This document shows positions 16,475-25,560 of a stretch of 64,000 nucleotides of DNA, piece by piece; within the stretch, counting starts at the first letter, position 1, and each line of letters opens with the position of its first letter. The stretch is taken from positions 1 through 64,000 of the forward strand of contig CBDUNM010000008.1 in the NCBI GenBank assembly GCA_965368585.1, given 5' to 3'. The translations under genes were made by a program, and so were the position numbers. Under the pieces are notes generated by a model. It had not been told where the DNA came from. It did not search any database and worked only from the letters and a program-made list of their open reading frames with translations. Source of the DNA: JARRQB01 sp965368585 (GTDB lineage: Bacteria > Pseudomonadota > Gammaproteobacteria > Chromatiales > Chromatiaceae).

Positions 16475-16486
16475 GCTAATATTAGC
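16475..16486. promoter_or_regulatory. Perfect palindrome GCTAATATTAGC upstream of dsrA
   Basis: A 12-nt perfect palindrome located 177 nt before the dsrA start, just after TTTTGACC (a possible -35 element). It could be an operator or part of the dsrA promoter region. Confidence 0.35.
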
Positions 16487-16662
16487 CGCCGATGATAAGG
16501 GTTTGCTGGCGGCGCAGACTGAAATTTTGACAGCAGCCCCTCGCAGTGACGGCACTGCAACCTGAGTACGGCTAATTTGCGATGACGCCGCGGCCCGATC
16601 CGATGCGGCCGGGCGTTGACAGGCATCATGCACGAACACGACGAGTCAGGAGATCCACCCAG

Positions 16663-17913
16663 ATGGCAATCGATAAGCACCAAACACCTATGCTCGACCA
16701 GCTTGAGAGTGGCCCATGGCCGAGCTTTATCTCGGGCATCAAGCGTCTCCGTGACCAGCACCCAGAAGAGCGGATCAATAAGGTCACCAATGACCTGCTG
16801 GGCCAGCTGGAACACTCTTACGAGACCCGCAAGGGCTACTGGAAAGGCGGTACGGTTTCCGTGTACGGTTACGGCGGCGGCATCATTCCGCGCTTCTCCG
16901 AAGTCGGGAAGGCGTTCCCCGAATCCAAAGAGTTCCATACGCTGCGCGTACAGCCGCCCGCGGGCAACCACTACTCGACCGACATGCTGCGTCAGTTGGC
17001 CGACAGCTGGGAGAAGTGGGGCTCCGGTCTCGTCACCTTCCACGGTCAGACCGGAAACATCATGTTTATCGGTACCAGTACCGAGGGTACCCAGCACTTC
17101 TTCGACGAAATCAACGACTACGGTTGGGATCTCGGCGGTGCCGGTCCTTGTGTGCGTACCGCCATGTCCTGCGTGGGCGCGGCGCGCTGTGAAATGTCGT
17201 GCGCCAACGAGCAAAAGGCGCATCGCCTGCTGGTAAACAACTTCACCGATGATGTCCATCGCCCGGCCTTGCCGTACAAGTTCAAGTTCAAAGTCTCGGG
17301 TTGTCCCAACGATTGCCAGAACGCGATCGAGCGTGCCGACTTCGCCGTTATCGGTACCTGGCGCGACGATATGAAGGTCGATCAGGATGAGTGGAAGGCA
17401 TACGTGGCCCGGAAAGGCCGTCAGCACGTAATCGACAACATCATCACCCGTTGCCCGACCAATGCGTTGACGTTGAAGGACGACGACGCTCTCGACGTGA
17501 ACAACAAAGACTGTGTGCGTTGCATGCACTGTCTGAACGTCGTGCCGAAAGCGCTCCACCCGGGCGACGACAAGGGCGTCACCATTTTGATCGGCGGTAA
17601 GCGCACGCTGAAGATCGGCGACCTGATGGGCACCGTCGTGGTGCCGTTCAAGAAGCTCGAAACCGAAGAGGATTGGGAATCGATCGTCGAATTGGCCGAA
17701 GAGGTCATTGATTTCTGGGCGGAGAACGCACTCGAGCATGAGCGTTGCGGAGAAATGATCGAACGTATCGGTCTGGTGAATTTCCTGGAAGGAATCGGCA
17801 TCGAGCCGGATCCGAATATGGTCAACCATCCGCGTGAGAGTTCATACGTACGCATGGATGGTTGGGACGACGAAGCGGTCAAATGGTTCGAGCGTCAGGC
17901 TGAAGCCTCTTAA
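16663..17913 (+). CDS. dsrA: Dissimilatory sulfite reductase alpha subunit (reverse type)
   Basis: 416 residues from the ATG at 16663 (MAIDKHQTPM), with CAGGAG upstream; the open frame extends further but the added residues are not family-like. DsrA and DsrB form a cytoplasmic alpha2beta2 enzyme that in sulfur oxidisers turns DsrC-bound sulfane sulfur into sulfite. Siroheme-[4Fe-4S] ligands are visible as Cys170-x5-Cys176 and Cys214-x3-Cys218 (SGCPNDC). A ferredoxin-like domain follows with RCPTNAL and CVRCMHCLNVVPKAL. First gene of the dsr operon. A perfect hairpin lies between it and dsrB. Confidence 0.97.
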   Translation: MAIDKHQTPMLDQLESGPWPSFISGIKRLRDQHPEERINKVTNDLLGQLEHSYETRKGYWKGGTVSVYGYGGGIIPRFSEVGKAFPESKEFHTLRVQPPAGNHYSTDMLRQLADSWEKWGSGLVTFHGQTGNIMFIGTSTEGTQHFFDEINDYGWDLGGAGPCVRTAMSCVGAARCEMSCANEQKAHRLLVNNFTDDVHRPALPYKFKFKVSGCPNDCQNAIERADFAVIGTWRDDMKVDQDEWKAYVARKGRQHVIDNIITRCPTNALTLKDDDALDVNNKDCVRCMHCLNVVPKALHPGDDKGVTILIGGKRTLKIGDLMGTVVVPFKKLETEEDWESIVELAEEVIDFWAENALEHERCGEMIERIGLVNFLEGIGIEPDPNMVNHPRESSYVRMDGWDDEAVKWFERQAEAS

Positions 17914-17948
17914 TCGAGCAACGGTTGACCCGGTATAAAATCGACGTG

Positions 17949-17974
17949 CGAGCCGGCGCTTGGTGGCCGGCTCG
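17949..17974 (+). other. Perfect hairpin between dsrA and dsrB
   Basis: 9-nt arms CGAGCCGGC / GCCGGCTCG around an 8-nt loop, 36 nt past the dsrA stop. No T tract follows, so it is more likely an mRNA stabiliser or processing boundary than a terminator. Confidence 0.65.
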
Positions 17975-18017
17975 ACAGGGCAAGTTACGCTAGTTACCCG
18001 CTTTTCGGAGGTAAAAC

Positions 18018-19091
18018 ATGGCAAGAGATATGCGCGAACCGATCGAGACAGGCTGTCCAGATCCGTTCCAGTACATGCATCCCACGATGCGCAAGAATTT
18101 CGGTATGTGGAAGTATCACGAGCACCCGCGTCCCGGCGTACTCAAGCACGTTGCATACAGCGGCGACACCATCTGGACCGTGCGTGCCGGTACGCAGCGC
18201 ATCCTGGACGTGTACACGCTGCGCAAGCTGTGTGAAATCGGCGATCAGTTCGCCGAAGGCTACGTTCATTTCACCATCCGTTCGAACATCGAATTCATGG
18301 TGACCGACGAAGCAAAGGTCGATCCGCTGATCAGCGCGCTCGAAGATGAAGGCTTCATAGTCGGCGGCACGCAGAACTCGGTGACCATGATTTCGCACAC
18401 CCAGGGTTGGCTGCATTGCGATATTCCGGGTACCGACGCCTCGGGCGTGGTCAAGAGCATGATGGACGAACTCATCGAGGAGTTTCGCAATGCCAACATG
18501 CCCAACCGGGTTCATATCACCACGTCCTGCTGCCAGATCAACTGCGGCGGCCAGGGTGATATCGCCATCAACGTTCAGCACACCAAGCCGCCGAAGATCA
18601 ATCACGATCTGGTTGCCAATGTCTGCGAACGACCATCCGTGGTTGCACGTTGTCCGGTGGCCGCGATACGCCCCGCCATGGTAAACGGCAAGCCGTCGCT
18701 GGAAGTCGATGAGAAAAAATGCATCTGCTGCGGTGCCTGTTACCCGCCTTGCCCGCCGATGCAAATCAACGACGCCGAGCACACCAAGCTGGCGATCTGG
18801 GTGGGTGGTAATCACTCCAATGCCCGCGGTAAGCCGACCTTCCAGAAGCTGGTGGCTTCCGGAATCCCGAACAATCCGCCCCGCTGGCCGGAAGCGACTG
18901 CCATCGTCAAGCGCATCTTAAAGGCCTACAAAGAAGGCGCGCGCGACTGGGAGCGTATCAATGAGTGGATCGAGCGAATTGGATGGCCGCGGTTTTTCGA
19001 GGAGGTCGAGCTGCCGTTCACCAAGTATCACATCGATAACTGGCGCGGCGCGCGGAAGAGCTTGAACTCGTCCACCTACGTCCGCTTCTGA
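18018..19091 (+). CDS. dsrB: Dissimilatory sulfite reductase beta subunit
   Basis: 357 residues; GGAGGTAAAAC precedes the ATG. Cluster ligands include Cys171, Cys172 and Cys176 (TSCCQINCGGQGD). A ferredoxin domain shows CICCGACYPPCPPMQI. The C-terminal part ends in KSLNSSTYVRF. It carries the catalytic siroheme site together with DsrA and is docked by the C-terminal arm of DsrC. Its length matches the A. vinosum protein. It lies 104 nt after dsrA and 38 nt before dsrE. Confidence 0.97.
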   Translation: MARDMREPIETGCPDPFQYMHPTMRKNFGMWKYHEHPRPGVLKHVAYSGDTIWTVRAGTQRILDVYTLRKLCEIGDQFAEGYVHFTIRSNIEFMVTDEAKVDPLISALEDEGFIVGGTQNSVTMISHTQGWLHCDIPGTDASGVVKSMMDELIEEFRNANMPNRVHITTSCCQINCGGQGDIAINVQHTKPPKINHDLVANVCERPSVVARCPVAAIRPAMVNGKPSLEVDEKKCICCGACYPPCPPMQINDAEHTKLAIWVGGNHSNARGKPTFQKLVASGIPNNPPRWPEATAIVKRILKAYKEGARDWERINEWIERIGWPRFFEEVELPFTKYHIDNWRGARKSLNSSTYVRF

Positions 19092-19129
19092 ATCGAAGCT
19101 TGCGCTAACCCAAGAGGTCGTACGTAACA

Positions 19130-19522
19130 ATGAAACTCGCAGTCCAGGTTAACGAGGGGCCCTACCAGCACCAGGCGTCCGACTCGGCCTACCACTTCAC
19201 GAAAGCCGCTCTTGAGAAAGGGCACGAGGTGTTCCGGGTGTTTTTCTACCACGACGGTGTTCTGAACGGCACGCGGTTGACTACGCCGCCACAGGACGAT
19301 CGGAACGTCGTCAACCGGTGGGTGGAACTGGGTGAAAAGTATGACCTCGATATGGTGCTGTGCGTTGCCGCGGCCCAGCGCCGCGGCATCGTGGACGACG
19401 GAGAGGCCGAGCGTAACGGAAAAGACGCGACCAACATTGCGCCCCAGTTCCGCATTTCGGGCCTGGGGCAATTGGTCGAAGCCGCTATCCAAAGTGAACG
19501 GCTGGTTGTATTTGGCGATTAA
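19130..19522 (+). CDS. dsrE: Sulfur relay protein DsrE
   Basis: 130 residues. The sulfur-carrying Cys78 is present in DMVLCVAAAQRRGI at the family position. With DsrF and DsrH it forms a cytoplasmic alpha2beta2gamma2 hexamer that receives sulfur from rhodanese/TusA and passes it to DsrC. The presence of dsrEFH with dsrL marks the oxidative, reverse Dsr pathway. Gap to dsrF is 14 nt. Confidence 0.96.
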   Translation: MKLAVQVNEGPYQHQASDSAYHFTKAALEKGHEVFRVFFYHDGVLNGTRLTTPPQDDRNVVNRWVELGEKYDLDMVLCVAAAQRRGIVDDGEAERNGKDATNIAPQFRISGLGQLVEAAIQSERLVVFGD

Positions 19523-19536
19523 CGGAGTTTGAGAAG

Positions 19537-19944
19537 ATGCCCGAGATCAAAAACTTCATGTATCTCAACCGACGTGCGCCATATGGCACCATTTACGCGT
19601 GGGAATCCTTGGAAGTCGTTCTGATCGGCGCCGCCTTCGATCAGAAAGTGAGCCTCATATTCGTCGATGATGGCGTCTACCAGCTGGTTAAGGGTAGCGA
19701 TCCATCCGAAACCGAGATGAAGAACTTTACGCCGACATACCGTACTCTGGGCGATTACGGGGTGCGCCATATGTTCGTCGATCGCGCTTCGCTGGAAGCC
19801 CGCGGCCTGACCCAGGATGACTTGGTACAGGTCGAATGGGAAGATTGGGAAACAGAAGAAGAGGTCGACAACATCGTGGAAGTTGTCGACTCCGACAGTG
19901 TGGCTCAGCTGTTAGACGAGTCTGACGTTGTATTCAGCTTCTGA
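19537..19944 (+). CDS. dsrF: Sulfur relay protein DsrF
   Basis: 135 residues, TusC/DsrF type: MPEIKNFMYLNRRAPYGTIY, then a conserved VSLIFVDDGVYQLVKG strand-turn and an acidic C terminus (EEVDNIVEVVDSDSV). It contains no cysteine; DsrF is regarded as a structural subunit of the DsrEFH hexamer. GGAGTTTGAGAAG precedes the ATG. Confidence 0.95.
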   Translation: MPEIKNFMYLNRRAPYGTIYAWESLEVVLIGAAFDQKVSLIFVDDGVYQLVKGSDPSETEMKNFTPTYRTLGDYGVRHMFVDRASLEARGLTQDDLVQVEWEDWETEEEVDNIVEVVDSDSVAQLLDESDVVFSF

Positions 19945-19953
19945 GGAAAAGAA

Positions 19954-20262
19954 ATGAGCGATCTGTATACAGTGAACAAGTCGCCGTTCGAGCGTAACTC
20001 GCTGGAATCATGCCTGAAGTTTTCGGTCCCGGGCGCCTCGATTCTGTTGATCGAAGATGGCGTATACGGTGCAGTCGATGGAGCGGCGACGTCCGATCAG
20101 ATAAAAGCTGCCATGGCAGACAAAAAGATTTATGCGTTAGGCCCTGATCTTAAGGCCCGCGCAGTACAGGAAGATCGGGTGATCGATGGTGTCGAAATCA
20201 TCGACTACGCGGGTTTTGTCGATCTGGTCGAAGCGACCGATAAAGTCCAGGCCTGGTTGTAA
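19954..20262 (+). CDS. dsrH: Sulfur relay protein DsrH
   Basis: 102 residues, TusB/DsrH type. Cys20 (RNSLESCLKF) is at the family position for a conserved cysteine. Followed by SILLIEDGVYGAVDGA, the same strand-turn as in DsrF. Third subunit of the DsrEFH hexamer. GAGGAAAAGAA precedes the ATG, nine nt after dsrF. Confidence 0.95.
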   Translation: MSDLYTVNKSPFERNSLESCLKFSVPGASILLIEDGVYGAVDGAATSDQIKAAMADKKIYALGPDLKARAVQEDRVIDGVEIIDYAGFVDLVEATDKVQAWL

Positions 20263-20303
20263 AGCCGAGTTTTTGAACACAACGGTTAAGAGGAGATAAC
20301 TCG

Positions 20304-20636
20304 ATGCCTATCGAAGTAAACGGTAAGTCCCTGGAAACTGACGAAGAAGGTTACCTGGCGAATATCAACGAGTGGGAGCCGGAAGTGGCGACGATCATGG
20401 CGCAGGCCGACGATCTGGAATTGACCGATGAACACTGGGACATCATCAATTTCCTCCGCGAGTATTACGAGGAATATCAGATTGCTCCCGCGGTTCGGGT
20501 GTTGACCAAAGCGGTGGGTAAGAAGCTGGGTAAGGACAAAGGTAACAGCAAGTACTTGTACGGCCTGTTCCCGTATGGACCTGGCAAGCAGGCCTGCCGT
20601 TACGCAGGTCTTCCCAAGCCGACGGGTTGCGTATAA
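20304..20636 (+). CDS. dsrC: Sulfur carrier protein DsrC
   Basis: 110 residues. The flexible C-terminal arm CRYAGLPKPTGCV carries both redox cysteines, Cys98 and Cys109, spaced ten residues apart as in canonical DsrC. DsrC takes sulfur from DsrEFH and presents it to DsrAB; the resulting trisulfide or disulfide is handled by the DsrMKJOP complex. AGAGGAGAT lies upstream of the ATG. A strong hairpin follows the gene. Compare the cysteine-free paralogue at 13224-13562. Confidence 0.97.
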   Translation: MPIEVNGKSLETDEEGYLANINEWEPEVATIMAQADDLELTDEHWDIINFLREYYEEYQIAPAVRVLTKAVGKKLGKDKGNSKYLYGLFPYGPGKQACRYAGLPKPTGCV

Positions 20637-20657
20637 ACGAGTGTGAACTCGGAGCAT

Positions 20658-20687
20658 GCGTAGCGCGCAGCCTGTCGCTGCGCACGC
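20658..20687 (+). other. Hairpin after dsrC
   Basis: Perfect 7-nt stem GCGCAGC (20665-20671) / GCTGCGC (20677-20683) with loop CTGTC, extended by GCGT/ACGC pairing outside a bulge. It lies in the 135-nt gap before dsrM and has no T tract. It could protect the 3' end of an abundant dsrC message or attenuate read-through. Confidence 0.6.
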
Positions 20688-20771
20688 TTCGAGCATGCCG
20701 GCGCCGCGGACCGCTGACCTCACCGGGTGGCGAATGTTGCGGTATTGACCTAGCCTGAGGATATCGGACGC

Positions 20772-21512
20772 ATGTCGTTCTTGAGCACCGCATACGCTGC
20801 GCTGTTTTACGCAGCATTTCTGATTTTGGTGATCGGGGTTGGACGCAAGGTGTACGTGTTTGCCAAAACGCCAGCGCCGCTGAAAATCCCCACCACGCCA
20901 GCGCCAACCACGCAAACGGGCGTCGTGTTGCGCATGTTCCGGGAAGTGGTGTTCTTCGAAAGTTTGTTCAAATCGACAAAATGGACCTGGTTGTTCGGCT
21001 GGGTATTTCACATCGCCCTGTTCGCCGTTTTGTTTCGCCATTTGCGCTACTTCCAGGATCCCGTCTGGGCGCCGGTGGTATGGCTTTCGCCCCTCGTCAA
21101 GTATCTCGCGTTTGCGATGATCGTCGGCCTGCTGGGGTTGTGGGCACGGCGTATCTTCGTCGATCGCGTGCGCTATATCTCGGCGCCTTCGGATCACCTG
21201 ATGCTGCTACTGTTGTTGTTGATTGGCGTCAGCGGTGCGATGACCACTTTTGCCGTGCATACGGATGTGGTCGCGGTCAAAGCATTTTTTCGCGGGCTGA
21301 TGTGGCCTGTCGGCGGAATACCCGATTTGCCGACCGATCCCTTGATATTGGTACACCTGTTCCTGGTTGCGCTCCTGATGATCGTTTTCCCGATCAGTAA
21401 GCTGCTGCACGCGCCTGGTGTGTTTTTCAGTCCGACCCGCAATCAGGTGGATAACCCCCGCGAACGCCGGCACCTCGCCGATTGGGCCCGCAAGCTGGAA
21501 CAGCAGCCTTGA
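20772..21512 (+). CDS. dsrM: DsrM, membrane cytochrome b-type subunit of DsrMKJOP
   Basis: 246 residues with five or so membrane helices: residues 5-22, 75-95 (GWVFHIALFAVLFRHL), 110-128, 145-165 (MLLLLLLIGVSGAMTTF) and 190-212. NarI-like fold; histidines in FHIALFAVLFRH and VHLF are candidates for heme b ligands. It transfers electrons between the quinone pool and DsrK. The dsrMK pair is the core of the complex that reoxidises or rereduces DsrC. Confidence 0.94.
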   Translation: MSFLSTAYAALFYAAFLILVIGVGRKVYVFAKTPAPLKIPTTPAPTTQTGVVLRMFREVVFFESLFKSTKWTWLFGWVFHIALFAVLFRHLRYFQDPVWAPVVWLSPLVKYLAFAMIVGLLGLWARRIFVDRVRYISAPSDHLMLLLLLLIGVSGAMTTFAVHTDVVAVKAFFRGLMWPVGGIPDLPTDPLILVHLFLVALLMIVFPISKLLHAPGVFFSPTRNQVDNPRERRHLADWARKLEQQP

Positions 21513-21556
21513 TCGCCTGATTGGAAATCAGTGACGCGAAGCGACGAGTACAGAAC

Positions 21557-23092
21557 ATGGCAAAAACCGATTTCGAAATTCCCGAGCTGCAGGAATATCC
21601 GGAGATTCCCCCGGTAGTCGCGGGTACGATGGCGCACAGCCAACCGTACATCGCCAAGGCGGAGTTCCAGGCGCCCCTGGGGTACCCGGGCGAGTTGGTC
21701 GATGACTGGCACGACAAGGCCATCGCCGCCATGGGCGACTTGCTGGGCAAGTATCGCTCCCTACAGGTTTATCTGGATTCCTGCGTTAAGTGCGGTGCGT
21801 GCACCGACAAGTGTCACTACTTCCTGGGTACCAACGACCCCAAGAACATGCCTGTCGGTCGTCAGGACTTATTGCGCAAGGTCTACCGTCGCCACTTCAC
21901 CTTTGCGGGTAAGTGGTTTCCGAAGCTGGTGGGCGCTGCCGATCTCACCAAGGAAGTTCTGGACGATTGGTACAGCTATTTTCATCAGTGTTCCCAGTGC
22001 CGACGCTGCTCCGTTTTCTGCCCCTACGGAATCGATACGGCAGAAATATCGATGGCGGCGCGCGAAATCATGGACCGCATCGGTGTCGGTCAGAAATACT
22101 GCAACGAAATCATCGGCAAGGTTTACAAAATCGGTAACAATCTGGGGCTGCCGGAGATGGCCCTGGCGGATACCCTCGAGGGGCTGGAAGAGGACGTCGA
22201 GGAGGAAACCGGTGTCGCGGTCAAGTATCCGCTGGACGTGAAAGGCGCCGAAATTCTGCTGGTGACGCCTTCGGCGGATTTCTTTGCCGAACCACATGTC
22301 GACGGCCTGATCGGTTACGGCAAGGTGTTTCACGAGGCAGGCGTGTCGTGGACCCTGAGTTCCAAGGCATCGGAGGCCGCCAACTTCGGCATGTTTATCG
22401 GCTCCTACGAAAACATGCGGCGTGTATCGCTGCGCATTCGTGATGCGGCACTGGAACTGGGCGTCAAGCGCATCATTTTCGGCGAGTGCGGTCATGCGTG
22501 GCGCGTGGCCTACAGCTTTTTGAATACCCTCGCGGGTCCGTTCGATTTCCTCGATCCCCGCTATCCCGTTCCGCAGCATATCCTTGAGTTTACTTGGAGC
22601 GAGATACAGAAAGGAACGCTCAACATCGACAAATCGCGCAACGACGAAATGGTGGTGACGTATCACGATTCGTGCAACGTGGCACGCGCCACGCGCATGG
22701 GCGAAGAGCCCGGTGGGCAATTCACTATCCCGCGTAATGTCATCAAGGCGGTGTGCAACAATTTTGTCGATATGTCGCCAGATACGATTCACGAAAAAAC
22801 CTTCTGTTGCGGCGGTGGTGGTGGCCTGTTGACCGACGATCTGATGGAGCTGCGCGTCAAGGGCGCCAAACCGAGAATGGAAGCGCTCAAGAACGTGATC
22901 GAAGACCACGGTGTGACCAACATGGCCGCGATCTGCGCCATCTGCAAATCGCAGTTCACCAAGGTTCTGCCGTATTACGGAATGGACATGGACATGATTG
23001 TCAGTGTTCACCAGTTGGTTTCCAACGCCGTCATACTGACCGGGCAGGTGGATGATGGCGATGAAGACGAAGATGCCGAGGACGCGGCCTAA
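21557..23092 (+). CDS. dsrK: DsrK, HdrD-like iron-sulfur catalytic subunit
   Basis: 511 residues from the ATG at 21557 (MAKTDFEIPEL); a TTG at 21521 is less likely. Two [4Fe-4S] motifs, CVKCGACTDKC and CSQCRRCSVFC, are followed by CCG-type cysteine-rich domains: HDSCNVARATRMGEEP with a later KTFCCGGGGG, and CAICKSQF. These bind the special cluster that acts on the DsrC disulfide or trisulfide, as in heterodisulfide reductase HdrD. Cytoplasmic side of DsrMKJOP. Confidence 0.96.
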   Translation: MAKTDFEIPELQEYPEIPPVVAGTMAHSQPYIAKAEFQAPLGYPGELVDDWHDKAIAAMGDLLGKYRSLQVYLDSCVKCGACTDKCHYFLGTNDPKNMPVGRQDLLRKVYRRHFTFAGKWFPKLVGAADLTKEVLDDWYSYFHQCSQCRRCSVFCPYGIDTAEISMAAREIMDRIGVGQKYCNEIIGKVYKIGNNLGLPEMALADTLEGLEEDVEEETGVAVKYPLDVKGAEILLVTPSADFFAEPHVDGLIGYGKVFHEAGVSWTLSSKASEAANFGMFIGSYENMRRVSLRIRDAALELGVKRIIFGECGHAWRVAYSFLNTLAGPFDFLDPRYPVPQHILEFTWSEIQKGTLNIDKSRNDEMVVTYHDSCNVARATRMGEEPGGQFTIPRNVIKAVCNNFVDMSPDTIHEKTFCCGGGGGLLTDDLMELRVKGAKPRMEALKNVIEDHGVTNMAAICAICKSQFTKVLPYYGMDMDMIVSVHQLVSNAVILTGQVDDGDEDEDAEDAA

Positions 23093-23175
23093 AGTCCCGC
23101 TTTTACCTCGGTAGTACGTATAAATAAATCAGCCGCTCCTGCGGCCCTGTAGCGAATGTGGTAAGGAGAATGACA

Positions 23176-25137
23176 ATGGCAACTCCTAGTGACGAGATGA
23201 ACACCAAGCTGACCTGGCGACGATTTGAAGACGGTGACAACAAGTGGGGTGCTTGGACCGACATGATCTTCAATGAGGATACTTCGCATAAGTGTCCCAC
23301 CTATATCCACAAGACCCCGCCGTGTCAGGGAAGTTGCCCGTCCGGAGAAGACATCCGTGGGTATCTCGCGATTGCACGCGATCAGGAACTGCCGCCGGAA
23401 GATGTCGATAAGTGGGAATATGCCTTTCGCCGATCGACCGAAGCCAACCCCTTCCCGTCGATGATGGGCCGGGTATGCCCTGCTCCTTGCCAGGACGGTT
23501 GCAACCGCAACGAGGTCGAGGATTACGTCGGCATCAATGCGGTCGAACAGTTCATCGGCGACAACGCGTTGGAGCAAGGTTTCAAACTGGTTGCCGGCGC
23601 TTCCAACGGGAAGAAGGTTGCGGTGATCGGCGCAGGTCCCGCCGGTATGGCGGCGGCCTACCAGCTGCGTCGCAAAGGCTACGCGGTCACGATCTACGAG
23701 TCGCTGGAAGAGCTTGGCGGCATGATGCGCTACGGGATTCCCAACTACCGTATTCCGCGCGACAAGCTGGCGGGGGAGATCCAACGTATTCTCGACATGG
23801 GCGAGATTACCGTTCACACCAAAACCAAGGTGGGTGAGGACGTTTCCGTCAAGGAAATCGAGGACAGCCACGATGCCCTGATCTGGGCGGTAGGCTGCTG
23901 GACGGGTCGTGGCCTGCCGGTACCGGGCTGGGACGACACGCCCAACTGCGTCAGCGGCGTGGCCTTCCTCAAGGCCTTCAACGAAGGACGGATGAAAGTC
24001 ACCGCGGACAAGGTAGTCTGCGTGGGCGGTGGTGATACGTCGATCGACGTGGTGTCGGTCGCCCGGCGCTTAGGCCACATCAAGCACGAGAACCCCAACG
24101 AGCGTCCCGAGCTTGTCCTGCAGGATGGCTTTCTGGCGCACGATTCGGCGATGACGGCCGCTGCGCAAGGCGCCGAAGTGACGCTGACCTCGTTGTTTCC
24201 TACGTCGGCTATGACCGCGGCCGAACACGAGGTAAAAGACGCGCTGCACGAGGGCGTCACCATCCTCGACGAAGTCATGCCCGTCGAGGTCATTCTGGGT
24301 GCCGACGGTCGGGCAACGGGTCTGAAGATTGCAAACTGTGTGATGGAAGACGGCCGCCCCAAACCGATCGAGGGCACCGAGCAGATCCTCGAGGCCGATT
24401 TGATCGTCTCCGCGATCGGGCAGGGCGGAGATCTGTCGGGCCTGGAAGAACTGGACAACGGACGCGGTCTGATCAACGCGGACTCGTTCTATCAGGTGCC
24501 CGAAAAACCCAAGCACTTTGTCGCCGGCGACATCATTCGGCCGCATCTCTTGACGACGGCTATCGGCCAGGCCTCGATTGCGGTCGATTCGGTGCACGAG
24601 TTCCTCAGCAACAAAGATCATCACAAACGTCCGAAGGTTGATGTGCACCACTTCGACCTGGCGGAAAAATTGCAAGAGGCCGGGCTGGAACCCGAGCACT
24701 TCGATGCTTCAAAAATGGGTGATCTGCGCGGCACGTCGCTGGGCGATTTCGCCGTGCACAATTACGAGGATCGCTCTTTCCAGGAAGTCATTCCGCACGA
24801 TGAGCTGTTCCTGGGCCATTTCGAGTACCACGAGCGAAACAAGCGTCGTGAAGAAGTGCCTAGCGCCGACGAGGTACTGGGTCACTTCGCCGAACGGATG
24901 TTAATGCTGAGCGAAGAAGAAACCGTCGACGAAGCCAAGCGCTGCATGAGCTGCGGCATGTGCTTCGAATGCGACAACTGCGTGATCTTCTGCCCTCAAG
25001 ACGCCGTCTATCGAGTGGATAAAAAGCTGCGTACCACGGGCCGCTACGTGGCGACCGATTACGATCGCTGCATCGGCTGTCACATCTGTTCCGATGTCTG
25101 CCCGACCGGCTACATCAAGATGGGCTTGGGCGAGTAA
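23176..25137 (+). CDS. dsrL: DsrL, iron-sulfur flavoprotein NAD(P)H-linked oxidoreductase
   Basis: 653 residues from the ATG at 23176, seven nt after AAGGAG. Domains in order: N-terminal cysteine-rich part (CQGSCPSGEDIRGYL, CPAPCQDGC), FAD fold (VAVIGAGPAGMAAAYQL), NAD(P)-binding fold (VVCVGGGDTSIDVVSVARRL), and two C-terminal [4Fe-4S] motifs (CMSCGMCFECDNC and CIGCHICSDVCP). Related to glutamate synthase small subunits. In sulfur oxidisers DsrL binds DsrAB and passes electrons from sulfur oxidation to NAD(P). Its presence supports the oxidative direction. Confidence 0.96.
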   Translation: MATPSDEMNTKLTWRRFEDGDNKWGAWTDMIFNEDTSHKCPTYIHKTPPCQGSCPSGEDIRGYLAIARDQELPPEDVDKWEYAFRRSTEANPFPSMMGRVCPAPCQDGCNRNEVEDYVGINAVEQFIGDNALEQGFKLVAGASNGKKVAVIGAGPAGMAAAYQLRRKGYAVTIYESLEELGGMMRYGIPNYRIPRDKLAGEIQRILDMGEITVHTKTKVGEDVSVKEIEDSHDALIWAVGCWTGRGLPVPGWDDTPNCVSGVAFLKAFNEGRMKVTADKVVCVGGGDTSIDVVSVARRLGHIKHENPNERPELVLQDGFLAHDSAMTAAAQGAEVTLTSLFPTSAMTAAEHEVKDALHEGVTILDEVMPVEVILGADGRATGLKIANCVMEDGRPKPIEGTEQILEADLIVSAIGQGGDLSGLEELDNGRGLINADSFYQVPEKPKHFVAGDIIRPHLLTTAIGQASIAVDSVHEFLSNKDHHKRPKVDVHHFDLAEKLQEAGLEPEHFDASKMGDLRGTSLGDFAVHNYEDRSFQEVIPHDELFLGHFEYHERNKRREEVPSADEVLGHFAERMLMLSEEETVDEAKRCMSCGMCFECDNCVIFCPQDAVYRVDKKLRTTGRYVATDYDRCIGCHICSDVCPTGYIKMGLGE

Positions 25138-25153
25138 TCGGGGGCAAGTCACC

Positions 25154-25543
25154 ATGGCCAATCGCATACGAGGCCAAAACCTGATTTGGTTGGTGTTGAT
25201 CGCCGGCGCGTGTTTTGCAAACGTGGCCGTCGCGGACCCTATGTGGCGGCAGAATGGCAATTCCCAGGCCGCTGTTGAAGGCGGGAAGTGCGTTCGCCCC
25301 ACCGACTGGATGCGCCGCAATCATATGAACCTGATCAAGCACGACAGGGACGTCACGGTGCATCAGGGTGTGCGCACGGTCGACGGCAGTCTGTCGGACT
25401 GCATCTCTTGCCACGTCAATAAGGACGAGTCGGGTGCGCCAGTGCCGGTGAACGGTCCCGATCAGTTCTGTGCGGGTTGCCACGAGTACACGGGCACCTC
25501 GTTGGATTGTTTTTCGTGTCATTCCATCGTCCCAAGGCACTAG
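25154..25543 (+). CDS. dsrJ: DsrJ, periplasmic triheme cytochrome c
   Basis: 129 residues from the ATG at 25154; an N-terminal hydrophobic signal or anchor (LIWLVLIAGACFANVAVA) is followed by three heme motifs CISCH, CAGCH and CFSCH. The cysteine in GGKCVRPTDWM is at the place of the unusual Cys heme ligand described for DsrJ. Periplasmic part of the DsrMKJOP complex. Gap to dsrL is 16 nt. Confidence 0.95.
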   Translation: MANRIRGQNLIWLVLIAGACFANVAVADPMWRQNGNSQAAVEGGKCVRPTDWMRRNHMNLIKHDRDVTVHQGVRTVDGSLSDCISCHVNKDESGAPVPVNGPDQFCAGCHEYTGTSLDCFSCHSIVPRH

Positions 25544-25560
25544 GCGGGAGGGGAAACGTC

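Larger units (their letters stand above)
16190..16662. other. Divergent regulatory region between the TauD-like gene and dsrA
   Basis: 473 nt, AT-rich in its middle (16300-16330, with TATACT near 16310), holding the promoters of both the dsr operon and the minus-strand cluster. Three dyad elements are listed separately: an FNR-like box at 16255, TATCCC-N4-GGGATA at 16405, and GCTAATATTAGC at 16475. A second TATCCCC half-site lies at 16434. Long open frames here run antisense to dsrA and are not credible genes. Confidence 0.6.

Noticed and set aside
16363..17829. Long minus-strand open frame over dsrA
   Set aside because: It is antisense to a clear dsrA with intact cluster motifs; long antisense frames are common in this GC-rich codon pattern and the protein is not family-like.
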